64,000 nucleotides of DNA from Aquarana catesbeiana (taxonomy: Eukaryota > Chordata > Amphibia > Anura > Ranidae), in assembly GCF_042186555.1 (NCBI RefSeq), contig NC_133335.1, positions 172,481,919 through 172,545,918 on the forward strand, read 5' to 3'. Every line of letters starts with the position of its first letter. Position 1 is the stretch's first letter. The notes under the pieces are model-generated. The model saw nothing but the letters and a program-made list of their open reading frames with translations. It made no database searches and had not been told where the DNA came from. Positions 11,902-21,307 of the stretch are shown here, piece after piece. Both the position numbers and the translations under genes were made by a program.

Positions 11902-14900
11902 TTATTCGGTTACATCAGCATCAGGTGCTTGGTAGCTGGTGGTGATCCAAGACTCATTCATTTTTATGAAGGTCAGTCGATCGACCGAGTCAGTGGACAG
12001 ACGCACCCTGTGATCGGTTACCACGCCTCCAGCAGCACTGAATGTGCGTTCCGAAAGAACGCTGGATGCAGGACAGGCCAGTAGCTCAATTGCATACTGT
12101 GCAAGCTCTGGCCAGTGATCCATCCTCAAGACCCAGTAACCCAGAGGATTTTCGGTGGGAAAGGTGTCCAAGTCTGATCTTGCCCCTAGGTATTCCTGCA
12201 CCATGTAAAACAGACGCTGGCGATGGTTGCTGGAACCAATCATACCTTGGGGCTGCGGACCAAAAAATTGTCTGAACGCATCGGTCAGACGGCCACCTTC
12301 TCCACCGCTCCTTCTTTGACTGACCGAAGCCTCAGCAACACGTTGTCCAGAAACAGGAGTTTGTAACCTCCCAGTCTCTGGGAACGCGTTGAACAGACCT
12401 TTCTGCAAGGCCTCCCGAAGATGTTTCATCCTCTGCTCCCTCTGCGATGGCAAGATAAGGTCCGCAACCTTACCCTTGTAACGTGGATCAAGGAGGGTTG
12501 CCAGCCAGTATTGGTCCTTCTCCTTGATACCACGAATACGAGGATCCTTACGCAGGCTTTGCAGGATCAGGGAGGCCATGCAGCGTAGGTTTGCTGAGGC
12601 ATTCGGTCCGGAGTCCTCTGGGTCACTAAGGACGACATGGTCCACAGCCACCTCCTCCCAGCCACGTACAAGTCCATGTGTTTCTTGGGACTGATCCCTT
12701 AAAGACTGCTGCTGATGCTGAGTGCCAGGCTCCACCTCCATACTGACACAATCTTCCTCCTCCTCCTCCTCCTCTTCCTCCTCGTCCTCTTCCTGTGTGA
12801 TCGGCGGGCACGCAGGAACACTGTCTGGATAAAGGGGGCCTTGAGAGCTAAGGAAGTCCTCCTCTTCCTGCCTCTGTTCTGCCTCAAGTGCCCTGTCCAT
12901 TATTCCATGCAGCGTGTGCTCCAACAGGTGGACAAGGGGGACAGTGTCACTGATGCATGCACTGTCACTGCTCACCATCCTCGTGGTCTCCTCAAATGGT
13001 GACAGGACAGTGCATGCATCCCTGATCATGGCCCACTGGCGTGGGGAAAAAAAACCAAGCTCCCCTGACCCTGTCCTGGTGCCATAGTCGCACAGGTACT
13101 CATTGATGGCCCTCTGCTGCGTGTGCAGCCGCTGCAGCATGGTCAACGTTGAGTTCCACCTGGTGGGCATGTCACAGATTAGGCGGTTCTTGGGCAGGTT
13201 AAACTCCTTTTGGAGGTCCGTCAGCCGAGCACTGGCATTATATGACCGGCGGAAATGCACACAGACTTTCCTGGCCTGCCTCAGGACATCCTGTAAGCCC
13301 GGGTACCTGCCCAAGAACCGCTGCACCACCAAGTTAAGGACGTGAGCCAAACAGGGCACATGGGTCATTTGTCCCTGTCGGAGGGCAGAGAGGAGGTTGG
13401 TGCCATTGTCGCAAACCACCATTCCTGCCTTAAGTTGGCGTGGCGTCAACCACCTCTGAACCTGCCCCTGCAGAGCTGACAGAACCTCTGCCCCAGTGTG
13501 GCTCCTGTCCCCCAAGCACACCAGCTCAAGCACCGCATGGCATCTTTTGGCCTGCGTACTTGCGTAGCCCCTTGAACGACTACGGAGCACCGCTGGTTCC
13601 GAGGAAGAGGCCATGGAGGAAGAAGAAGAGGAGGGGGTGGAGGAGAGAGGTGTGTCACAATCATTAGCATTTTGGAGGCGTGGTGGCGGAACAACCTCCA
13701 ACACTACTGCACCTTGTCCTGCATCCTTCCCAGCTGCCAGCAGAGTCACCCAATGCGCCGTGAAACTTAGGTAACGTCCCTGTCCATGTCTGCTGGACCA
13801 TGAGTCAGCGGTAATATGCACCTTACCGCTGACCGCCCTGTCCAGCGAGGCATGGACATTGCCTTCCACATGCTGGTAGAGAGCCGGAATCGCCTTCCGT
13901 GAGAAAAAGTGGCGTTTGGGTACCTGCCACTGAGGAACCGCACATTCCACAAATTCACGGAAGGGGGCAGAGTCTACCAACTGAAAAGGCAGCAGTTGAA
14001 GTGCTAGCAATTTTGCCAAGCTAGCATTCAACCGTTGGGCATGTGGATGGCTGGGAGCAAACTTCTTTCGGCGGTGCAGCAGCTGGGGCAGGGAAATTTG
14101 CCTGGTACAATCTGACGTCGGTGTACCAAAATCAGATTGCCCACAAGTATGTGGCTGTGACACACCTAATTCTACACCTTCATTCCTCTCAGTGCAGGTC
14201 TCAGAGAGGACTGAAGGTCTAGTGGGGTTGGAAATCTCAGCTGATGAGGAGCAAGCAGAGGTCCTCTTTGTTCTTTGGTGTGGGTCTTTTAGATACGCTT
14301 GCCAACGAACTGCATGGCAGGTCAACATATGTCTGGTCAAGCATGTGGTACCCAAGCGGGAGATGTTTTGGCCACGCGAGATACGCTTGAGACATATGTT
14401 GCAAATAGCAGCGGTGCGATCTGATGCACTCGTCTCAAAAAAGGCCCACACCAAAGAACTTTTTGAATAACGCGCAGAGACTGCAGCGCCCTGCACATGT
14501 GGAGCTTTGGGGTGTGATGCAGTCAATGTGCTGCCCTTAGGCTGGCCCCTGGAGGGCATCCTGCCTCGTTGGTGATGTGCCACCTCCTCCTCCTCCTCCT
14601 CCTCCTCTCTCCTATCAGGCACCCACGTTGAGTCAGTGACCTCATCATCCCCTCCCTCCTCATCACTGGAGCAAACCTGGCAGTATGCTGCAGCAGGGGG
14701 AGCATGACTGCCAGATTGCTGTCCTTCTTGGGCACCCCCTCTGTCCGTGCTCGTGTTACTGCCTTCATCGAGCTCAGTATCATCATCAGAGCCTTCCAAA
14801 CGCTGGGCATCCTCCTGGAGCATGTACCCAACACTGTGGTCAAACAGTTCGAGGGACTCCTCAGGAGGACATGGTGGGGCTAGGGAAGGAGTCACTGATG

Positions 14901-15183
14901 ACATTGAGCCGAGGGAAGAGGCCGCTGCTTTGCCAGACAAAGTACCCTGGGCATGGGTGAGAGAGGATGAGGAGGATGAGGACGGCTTGGTCATCCACTC
15001 GACCAAGTCTTCCGCATATTGCGGCTCAACATGGCCAGCTGCCGAAAAAAAGGCCAAGCGTGTCCCATGGCCACGTGCTGATGAGGATGCACCGTCTCCA
15101 CGACCAGCACTAGACACAGAGCCTGCTTGCCCTCTCTTATTGGCTTGTGACTGTCTGCCTCTCCTTCTTGGCCTTCCAGACAT
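11902..15183 (-). CDS. hAT transposase with BED zinc finger (copy A)
   Basis: A 1093-residue transposase that binds element ends and catalyses excision and insertion. Start taken at MSGRPRRRGRQ (codon 15181-15183), shared with copies B and C. The longer frame to 15300 reads through a (TA)n tract and is not conserved. Order: basic, Ser-rich N-terminus; acidic stretch with poly-Glu near 193-200; BED zinc finger about 240-295 (W246, C261, C264, H285, H290). The RNase H-like fold carries D460 in HITADSW and D592 in VVCDNGTN, with the probable Glu in LSPFEETTRMVSS near 731. MPTRWNSTL lies near 672-680. An acidic insert is at about 798-812. The C-terminal dimerisation domain, about 1008-1080, contains LLACPASSVLSERTFSAAGG. 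No stop or frameshift. It is longer than typical hAT enzymes because of the N-terminal and acidic extensions. Which Glu is catalytic is inference. Confidence 0.93.
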   Translation of the reverse strand: MSGRPRRRGRQSQANKRGQAGSVSSAGRGDGASSSARGHGTRLAFFSAAGHVEPQYAEDLVEWMTKPSSSSSSSLTHAQGTLSGKAAASSLGSMSSVTPSLAPPCPPEESLELFDHSVGYMLQEDAQRLEGSDDDTELDEGSNTSTDRGGAQEGQQSGSHAPPAAAYCQVCSSDEEGGDDEVTDSTWVPDRREEEEEEEEVAHHQRGRMPSRGQPKGSTLTASHPKAPHVQGAAVSARYSKSSLVWAFFETSASDRTAAICNICLKRISRGQNISRLGTTCLTRHMLTCHAVRWQAYLKDPHQRTKRTSACSSSAEISNPTRPSVLSETCTERNEGVELGVSQPHTCGQSDFGTPTSDCTRQISLPQLLHRRKKFAPSHPHAQRLNASLAKLLALQLLPFQLVDSAPFREFVECAVPQWQVPKRHFFSRKAIPALYQHVEGNVHASLDRAVSGKVHITADSWSSRHGQGRYLSFTAHWVTLLAAGKDAGQGAVVLEVVPPPRLQNANDCDTPLSSTPSSSSSSMASSSEPAVLRSRSRGYASTQAKRCHAVLELVCLGDRSHTGAEVLSALQGQVQRWLTPRQLKAGMVVCDNGTNLLSALRQGQMTHVPCLAHVLNLVVQRFLGRYPGLQDVLRQARKVCVHFRRSYNASARLTDLQKEFNLPKNRLICDMPTRWNSTLTMLQRLHTQQRAINEYLCDYGTRTGSGELGFFSPRQWAMIRDACTVLSPFEETTRMVSSDSACISDTVPLVHLLEHTLHGIMDRALEAEQRQEEEDFLSSQGPLYPDSVPACPPITQEEDEEEEEEEEEEDCVSMEVEPGTQHQQQSLRDQSQETHGLVRGWEEVAVDHVVLSDPEDSGPNASANLRCMASLILQSLRKDPRIRGIKEKDQYWLATLLDPRYKGKVADLILPSQREQRMKHLREALQKGLFNAFPETGRLQTPVSGQRVAEASVSQRRSGGEGGRLTDAFRQFFGPQPQGMIGSSNHRQRLFYMVQEYLGARSDLDTFPTENPLGYWVLRMDHWPELAQYAIELLACPASSVLSERTFSAAGGVVTDHRVRLSTDSVDRLTFIKMNESWITTSYQAPDADVTE

Positions 15184-15210
15184 ACTAATGGCCTGTAGCT
15201 GCACTAAGCT

Positions 15211-15245
<35 letters not shown>

Positions 15246-15299
15246 TGATACTGCAGCTAGCAAAATCAACTGCCTGCCTGTAGTATGAGAACACCACCA

Positions 15300-16855
15300 A
15301 CCTTCTACAGGTAGCTTTAGCTGAACACTGTGAGGTGGACGCACCCCACTAACTTGTAGGTTTAGCAGAACACTGTGAGCAGGACGCACTGCACTAACTG
15401 TAAATAGTCTAGCTGCCTGACTGTGGTACTAATAGGATCAAAAGAACACCAGCAATTTTCTTCAGGTAGCTGTATTTACTGTAACAAGACAAGCCTGCCT
15501 GTCAGTAAGAAGATAACAGAAACGGATCTAGCTGAACACTGTGAGCAGGACGCACCCCACTAGCTTGTAGGTTTAGCTGAACACTGTGAGGTGGACGCAC
15601 CCCACTAACTTGTAGGTTTAGCTGAACACTGTGAGCAGGACGCACCCCACTAACTTGTAGGTTTAGCAGAACACTGTGAGCAGGACGCACTGCACTAACT
15701 GTAAATAGTCTAGCTGTCTGACTGTGGTACTAATAGGATCAAAAGAACATCAGTAATTTTCTTTAAAATACTGTAACAAGACAAGCCTGCCTGTCAGTAA
15801 GAAGATAACAGGAACGGATCTAGCTGAACACTGTGAGCAGGACGCACCCCACTAGCTTGTAGGTTTAGCTGAACACTGTGAGGTGGACGCACCCCACTAA
15901 CTTGTAGGTTTAGCTGAACACTGTGAGCAGGACACACCCCACTAACTTGTAGGTTTAGCAGAACACTGTGAGCAGGACGCACTGCACTAACTGTAAATAG
16001 TCTAGCTGCCTGACTGTGGTACTAATAGGATCAAAAGAACACCAGCAATTTTCTTTAAAATACTGTAACAAGACAAGCCTGCCTGTCAGTAAGAAGATAA
16101 CAGGAACGGATCTAGCTGAACACTGTGAGCAGGACGCACCCCACTAACTTGTAGGTTTAGCAGAACACTGTGAGCAGGACGCACTGCACTAACTGTAAAT
16201 AGTCTAGCTGCCTGACTGTGGTACTAATAGGATCAAAAGAACACCAGCAATTTTCTTCAGGTAGCTGTATTTACTGTAACAAGACAAGCCTGCCTGTCAG
16301 TAAGAAGATAACAGAAACGGATCTAGCTGAACACTGTGAGCAGGACGCACCCCACTAGCTTGTAGGTTTAGCTGAACACTGTGAAGTGGACGCACCCCAC
16401 TAACTTGTAGGTTTAGCTGAACACTGTGAGCAGGACGCACCCCACTTACTTGTAGGTTTAGCAGAACACTGTGGGCAGGACGCACTGCACTAACTGTAAA
16501 TAGTCTAGCTGCCTGACTGTGGTACTAATAGGATCAAAAGAACACCAGTAATTTTCTTTAAAATACTGTAACAAGACAAGCCTGCCTGTCAGTAAGAAGA
16601 TAACAGGAACGGATCTAGCTGAACACTGTGAGCAGGACGCACTGCACTAAATGTAAATAGTCTAGCTGCCTGACTGTGGTACTAATAGGATCAAAAGAAC
16701 ACCAGTAATTTTCTTCAAAATACTGTAACAAGACAAGCCTGCCTGTCAGTAGGAATATAACAGGAACGGATCTAGCTGAACACTGTGAGCAGGACGCACT
16801 GCACTAAATGTAAATAGTCTAGAAGATAACAGGAACGGATCTAGCTAAACTGAAT
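15300..16855. repeat. Complex tandem array upstream of transposase A
   Basis: The array combines a composite unit with shorter subunits. The composite unit contains CAAGCCTGCCTGTCAGTAAG, then GAACGGATCTAGCTGAACAC, then TAAATAGTCTAGCTGCCTGA. Subunits of about 53 bp (CACTGTGAGCAGGACGCACC then ACTTGTAGGTTTAGC) are inserted in variable number. Copy B has the same composite as a clean 167-bp repeat without the 53-bp subunits. It lies between the 5' terminus and the start codon, so it may hold promoter or transposase-binding sites; that is inference. Confidence 0.85.
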
Positions 16856-16856
16856 A

Positions 16857-16858
16857 CA

Positions 16859-16917
<59 letters not shown>
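16857..16917. repeat. (TA)n microsatellite
   Basis: A TA run of about 50 bp beside GCAACACCTGGGATGCAT, at the same place as a shorter run in copy B near 26502. Confidence 0.9.
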
Positions 16918-16919
<2 letters not shown>

Positions 16920-17629
16920 ACACCTGGGATGCATTTATATACACAATACACTTTAAGTGCAGCTAACTGACTGACTGTCCTGCCTAATCTAGCTAACTCA
17001 AATGAAATGACACTGTCTCTCTCTCTCTAAGCACACCGGAACACACTGCACAGGGCCGCCGTGCAGGCGGCCTTATATAGTGTGGGGCGTGTACTAAATC
17101 CCCTGAGCCATAATTGGCCAAAGCCTCCTTGGCTTTGGCCAATTATGGCTCTCTGTTAAGGCGGCGCTGTGATTGGCCAAGCATGCGGGTCATAGTGCAT
17201 GCTTGGCCAATCATCAGCAAGCAATGCACTGCGATGCCGCAGTGAATTATGGGCCGTGACGCGCCACACGAATTTGGCGCGAACGGCCCATATCGTTCGC
17301 AATTTGGCGAACGATCGAACAGCCGATGTTCGAGTCGAACATGGGTTCGACTCGAACACGAAGCTCATCCCTAGAGACAGCCTATCTTACAAAGTACAGA
17401 TGTGCTGGTTCAGCTTAGAGGCTCTTTTCCCTGTACTGCTGTCTGCCTTATCTCACCTATTTTTGCCTAAGGAGTATGCCAATCTGCCTGTTTGTTGATC
17501 ATTACTAAGGGTGTCCTATGCCCTATCGCCCTCTCTCCCACTGTTCCTGTTAGAAATAAAACGCTCTTTGTTCATTTTTACAAAAAGTGACTGGCGCCCA
17601 ATCTTTTCACCTTGCACCACACCCACTAT

Positions 17630-18845
17630 AATTAAAATTTGTGCGCTAGCAAAATATAGTGAAGTGATACAATACAAAAGCTCCTAGAGGTGATATCTGG
17701 AGCCACAAAAACAATAAATAACAAACGAGTGTGTTACATCATATCTCAATGAAAAAGTGAAAAAATATATATATATATATAAAAGTAAAAAAGAAGAAGT
17801 GAAAGTTCTGAAGGTACAATTGATCACTCAATCCTTTAAAGAACCCCACATTCAGTTCATGAAGCCACGTGAAAAAGGAGAAAGGGAGACGTTCCTTCGG
17901 TGTATCACATCAGAAGCAGAGAAGTGAAAAGATGCAAAAACGCTTCCAAACCACCTTTGATTGCAGGAGAGGAGTGATGGATGTGCCCTTACCCCATTCG
18001 TTGGACCTCCTCAATGGCGAGGTCATACGGGCCTGCAGATATAACCCTCTGCGGGGACAGATGGAATGTTAGTATCCAGGTCCTGTTAAATTGGAATTTT
18101 CTTCTCTTTTCGGCAGCTGTTGAAGCTGACAGGCTGAAGGTTGTCCGAGCAGTGAGGAGGAGGGATCCTTCCAATCCCGAGTCTCCCTTCTGATGCTGCA
18201 GCGGGCGGATCGGTTGGATTAGCTCGAAGTTGGCGGTGCACGCTAACAGGACCTGGATACTAACATTCCATCTGTCCCCGCAGAGGGTTATATCTGCAGG
18301 CCCGTATGACCTCGCCATTGAGGAGGTCCAACGAATGGGGTAAGGGCACATCCATCACTCCTCTCCTGCAATCAAAGGTGGTTTGGAAGCGTTTTTGCAT
18401 CTTTTCACTTCTCTGCTTCTGATGTGATACACCGAAGGAACGTCTCCCTTTCTCCTTTTTCACGTGGCTTCATGAACTGAATGTGGGGTTCTTTAAAGGA
18501 TTGAGTGATCAATTGTACCTTCAGAACTTTCACTTCTTCTTTTTTACTTTTATATATATATATATATTTTTTCACTTTTTCATTGAGATATGATGTAACA
18601 CACTCGTTTGTTATTTATTGTTTTTGTGGCTCCAGATATCACCTCTAGGAGCTTTTGTATTGTATCACTTCACTATATTTTGCTAGCGCACAAATTTTAA
18701 TTTAGATGATTTTTACTTTATGGATATTTGAAGTATTTTGTTGCAGCTGCATTTTTGAATTTTCATCCATATTGCCATATGGATTGCCAGTTATTTCTTT
18801 CACTTTGTTTTGCTCATTAGCGCAAGTTTTTTTCCACCATTTCTT
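17630..18845. mobile_element. Insertion with 459-bp-arm palindrome and 14-bp target duplication
   Basis: Arms 17630-18088 and 18244-18702 are each 459 bp and near-perfect reverse complements, around a 155-bp unique loop. A 143-bp non-palindromic tail (18703-18845) follows on one side. The target ACCACACCCACTAT (14 bp) is repeated exactly at 17616-17629 and 18846-18859. A target copy of that length fits target-primed retrotransposition better than a cut-and-paste DNA element. The arm is related to 59160-59665 (shared words GCAGAGGGTTATATCTGCA and GTATGACCTCGC). No reverse transcriptase is present; open frames in the arms have no known domain. The family is not identified. Confidence 0.85.
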
Positions 18846-18859
18846 ACCACACCCACTAT

Positions 18860-19436
18860 GCCTAGTAACCTGCACCCTGAAGAGGAATGTCAGTTCTCCC
18901 TGGCTCTGGGGGTCACCATCAGGCCCTTGGAAATCGGGGAGACCGCGACATACTAATTACCAATAATCTATCTACACAATCATACACATATATGTGTACA
19001 ATCTTGGCAGAGCACCCTGAATTGAAGGTACACTTAGTATGCCCCCAGTGCAGAGTGCAGTGCACATGCGTCGTTGACATCACCAGCTGCTGAAATTGTG
19101 AATTTCGCCTAAACTGTGTAAGTTTAGGAGATATTCACTTTATCTACAGGTAAGCTTTATTAAAAGCTTTATTATAAGCTTACCTGTAAGGACAAGTTAA
19201 AAATCGGCGTTTACCCTATGTTGACCAGGGAACTCAACTCGGTGGGGCGCCCATGTAAGCCAGTTCAGCTGCAGGTAAGGGGAGGTGGATTCACCTCGGA
19301 CCCGTCTAAGATAGTCTTTAGTTTTGCTTCCTTTCTGTCATCCCTATACAGCAGACCCGCCTCTTTTGATCTGGGCAAGGCTGAGAGCTTTTATTAAACA
19401 TTTAGTCTTCCTTCGTTGTCCTTGACGGCCCAGGAC
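18860..19436. other. No gene; small hairpin
   Basis: Continuation of the sequence interrupted at 17629. A palindrome built on TACAGGTAAGCTTTATTA / TAAGCTTACCTGTA lies at about 19144-19188 and resembles a MITE end or core. No coding frame is supported. Confidence 0.45.
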
Positions 19437-20463
19437 TAGGGATGAGCCGAACACCCCCCGGTTCGGTTCGCACCAGAACCCGCGAACGGACCGAAAGTTC
19501 GCACGAACGTTAGAACCCCATTGACGTCTATGGGACTCGAACGTTCGAAATCAAAAGTGCTCATTTTAAAGGCTAATTTGCATGGTATTGTCCTAAAAAG
19601 GGTTTGGGGACCCGGGTCCTACCCCAGGGGACATGTATCAATGCAAAAAAAACTTTTAAAAACGGCCGTTTTTTCGGGAGCAGTGATTTTAATGATGCTT
19701 AAAGTAAAAAAAAAAAAGTGAAATATTCCTTTAAATATCGTACCTGGGGGGTGTCTATAGTATGCCTGTAAAGTGACGCGTGTTTCCCATGTTTAGAACA
19801 GTCCCTGCACCAAATGTCATTTTTAAAGGAAAAAATCTCATTTAAAACTGCTTGCGGGTTTAATGTCATGTCGGGTCATGGCAATATGGATGAAAATCAG
19901 TGAGACAAACGGCATGGGTACCCCCCAGTCCATTACCAGGCCCTTTGGGTCTTGTATGGATATTAAGGGGAACCCCGCACCCAAATTAAAATAAGGAAAG
20001 GTGTGGGGCCACCAGGCCCTATATACTCTGAACAGCAGTATACAGGCGGTGCAAACAAGACAGGGACTGTAGGTTTGTTGTTAAGTAGAATCTGTTTGTA
20101 ATTTTGAACATTTTTAACGTGTTTAGCTCCAGCCAAAAAATCTTTTCTAAGCTTTTTGGAAAACATAGGGAAGGGTTATCACCCCTGTGACATTTGTTTT
20201 GCTGTCTTTCCTCCTCTTCAGAAGATTTCACCTCACTTTTTTGTCCCAATGAAAAATGTTTTTTGAAAATTTGGGTTTTTTTGTGGAACAAGGATTGGAA
20301 AGCATCAGTGGAAAGGAGAAATTGTTTTCCCATATTAACTCTTACAGGAAAGAATTTCCCTTCCTAGGGGTAGATTTCATCTCACTTCCTGTTGTCTCCT
20401 TCCGTTTGCAAGTAGGAGTCGTTTGTAAGTTAGATGTTTGAAAGTAGGGTCCTGCCCTATATA

Positions 20464-21175
20464 CTCAGCAGAAATTTGGGCCTTAGGTGTTGCTGTGGCC
20501 ACAACACTGTAAGCCCTCACAGGGCCCTGCTGTGAAATATTAGATCAAGAATTGTAATTACATGCCCCTGTTGAACACGAGCTGAAAAATTAGGCCTTAG
20601 GCACTGGTGCTGGTGCCACAACACTGCAACCCCTCACAGACACTCTAGTTGGAACGCAGGAACGAGCCCTGCTGCAAAGTATTGCTTCAAAAATTGTAAT
20701 TACACGCCCCTGTTAGACAGGGGCAGAAAAATTGGGCCTTAGGCACTGGTGCTGGTGCCACAACACTGCAACCCCTCACAGACACTCTAGTTGGAACGCA
20801 GGAACGAGCCCTGCTGCAAAGTATTGCATCAAAAATTGTAATTACACGCCCCTGTTAGACAGGGGCAGAAAAATTGGGCCTTAGGCACTGGTGCTGGTGC
20901 CACAACACTGCAACCCCTCACAGACACTCTAGTTGGAACGCAGGAACGAGCCCTGCTGCAAAGTATTGCATCAAAAATTGTAATTACACGCCCCTGTTAG
21001 ACAGGGGCAGAAAAATTGGGCCTTAGGCACCGGTGCTGGTGCCACAACACTGCAACCCCTCACAGACACTCTAGTTGGAATGCAGGAACGAGCCCTGCTG
21101 CAAAGTATTACATCAAAAATTGTAATTACACGCCCCTGTTAAACAGGGGCTGAAAAATTGTGCCTTAGGCACTGG
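20464..21175. repeat. 142-bp tandem units, 3' side of transposase B
   Basis: About five units at exact 142-bp spacing (for example 20731, 20873, 21015). Each carries ATTGGGCCTTAGGCACTGG, a CGCCCCTGTT hairpin and CACAGACACTCTAGTTGGAA. Confidence 0.88.
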
Positions 21176-21307
21176 TGGTGGCGCCCAGAACCAAAAATGT
21201 TCTTACAAGCTATCAGCGTGATGATTGAGGAGGAAGAGGATAATTACTCAGGGATAGTCACTCAGCATCAGCATAGGCAGTCTTTGAAGGGATCTGAAAA
21301 AAAAAAA

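Larger units (their letters stand above)
10366..17373 (-). mobile_element. Autonomous hAT element, copy A
   Basis: A 7008-bp element with ends TAGGGATGAGCCGAACACC and (reverse-complemented) TAGGGATGAGCTTCGTGTTC. The first 11 bases, TAGGGATGAGC, are the terminal inverted repeat. The 8-bp target duplication GAGACAGC is perfect at 10358-10365 and 17374-17381. It encodes one transposase on the minus strand (11902-15183). Tandem arrays flank the gene: about three 142-bp units on its 3' side, and a complex array plus (TA)n on its 5' side. It lies inside an LTR-like sequence. It is near-identical to copy B. By family knowledge hAT elements move by cut and paste; recent mobility is inferred from intact ends, target copies and frame. 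Confidence 0.95.
9764..17582 (+). mobile_element. Candidate LTR, split by hAT copy A
   Basis: Removing the hAT element and one 8-bp target copy leaves about 803 bp. It starts TGTAGCACCC and ends TTTTTACA, so the TGTA/TACA termini are inverted repeats as in retroviral-type LTRs. A polyadenylation signal (AATAAA, about 17555) lies 25 bp before the end. A few bases downstream, TGGCGCCCAA (17592-17601) resembles a lysine-tRNA primer-binding site. No gag or pol frame follows because other insertions take over. A solo-LTR target duplication was not seen. Treat as a candidate. Confidence 0.4.

Noticed and set aside
14747..15283. 178-codon plus-strand frame
   Set aside because: Antisense shadow of the hAT transposase N-terminus and the (TA)n tract; only the minus-strand frame has domains.
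15184..15300. Upstream extension of transposase A to 15300
   Set aside because: Reads through a (TA)n microsatellite (YIYIYIY) and is not shared with copy B, whose frame above MSGRP differs.
15502..16485. Repeated 62-codon frames starting MRPAHSVLLN
   Set aside because: Identical frames recur because of the tandem array upstream of the transposase; not genes.
17869..18463. Identical 67-codon frames on opposite strands
   Set aside because: They are the two arms of the palindrome; identity reflects the inverted repeat and no domain is present.
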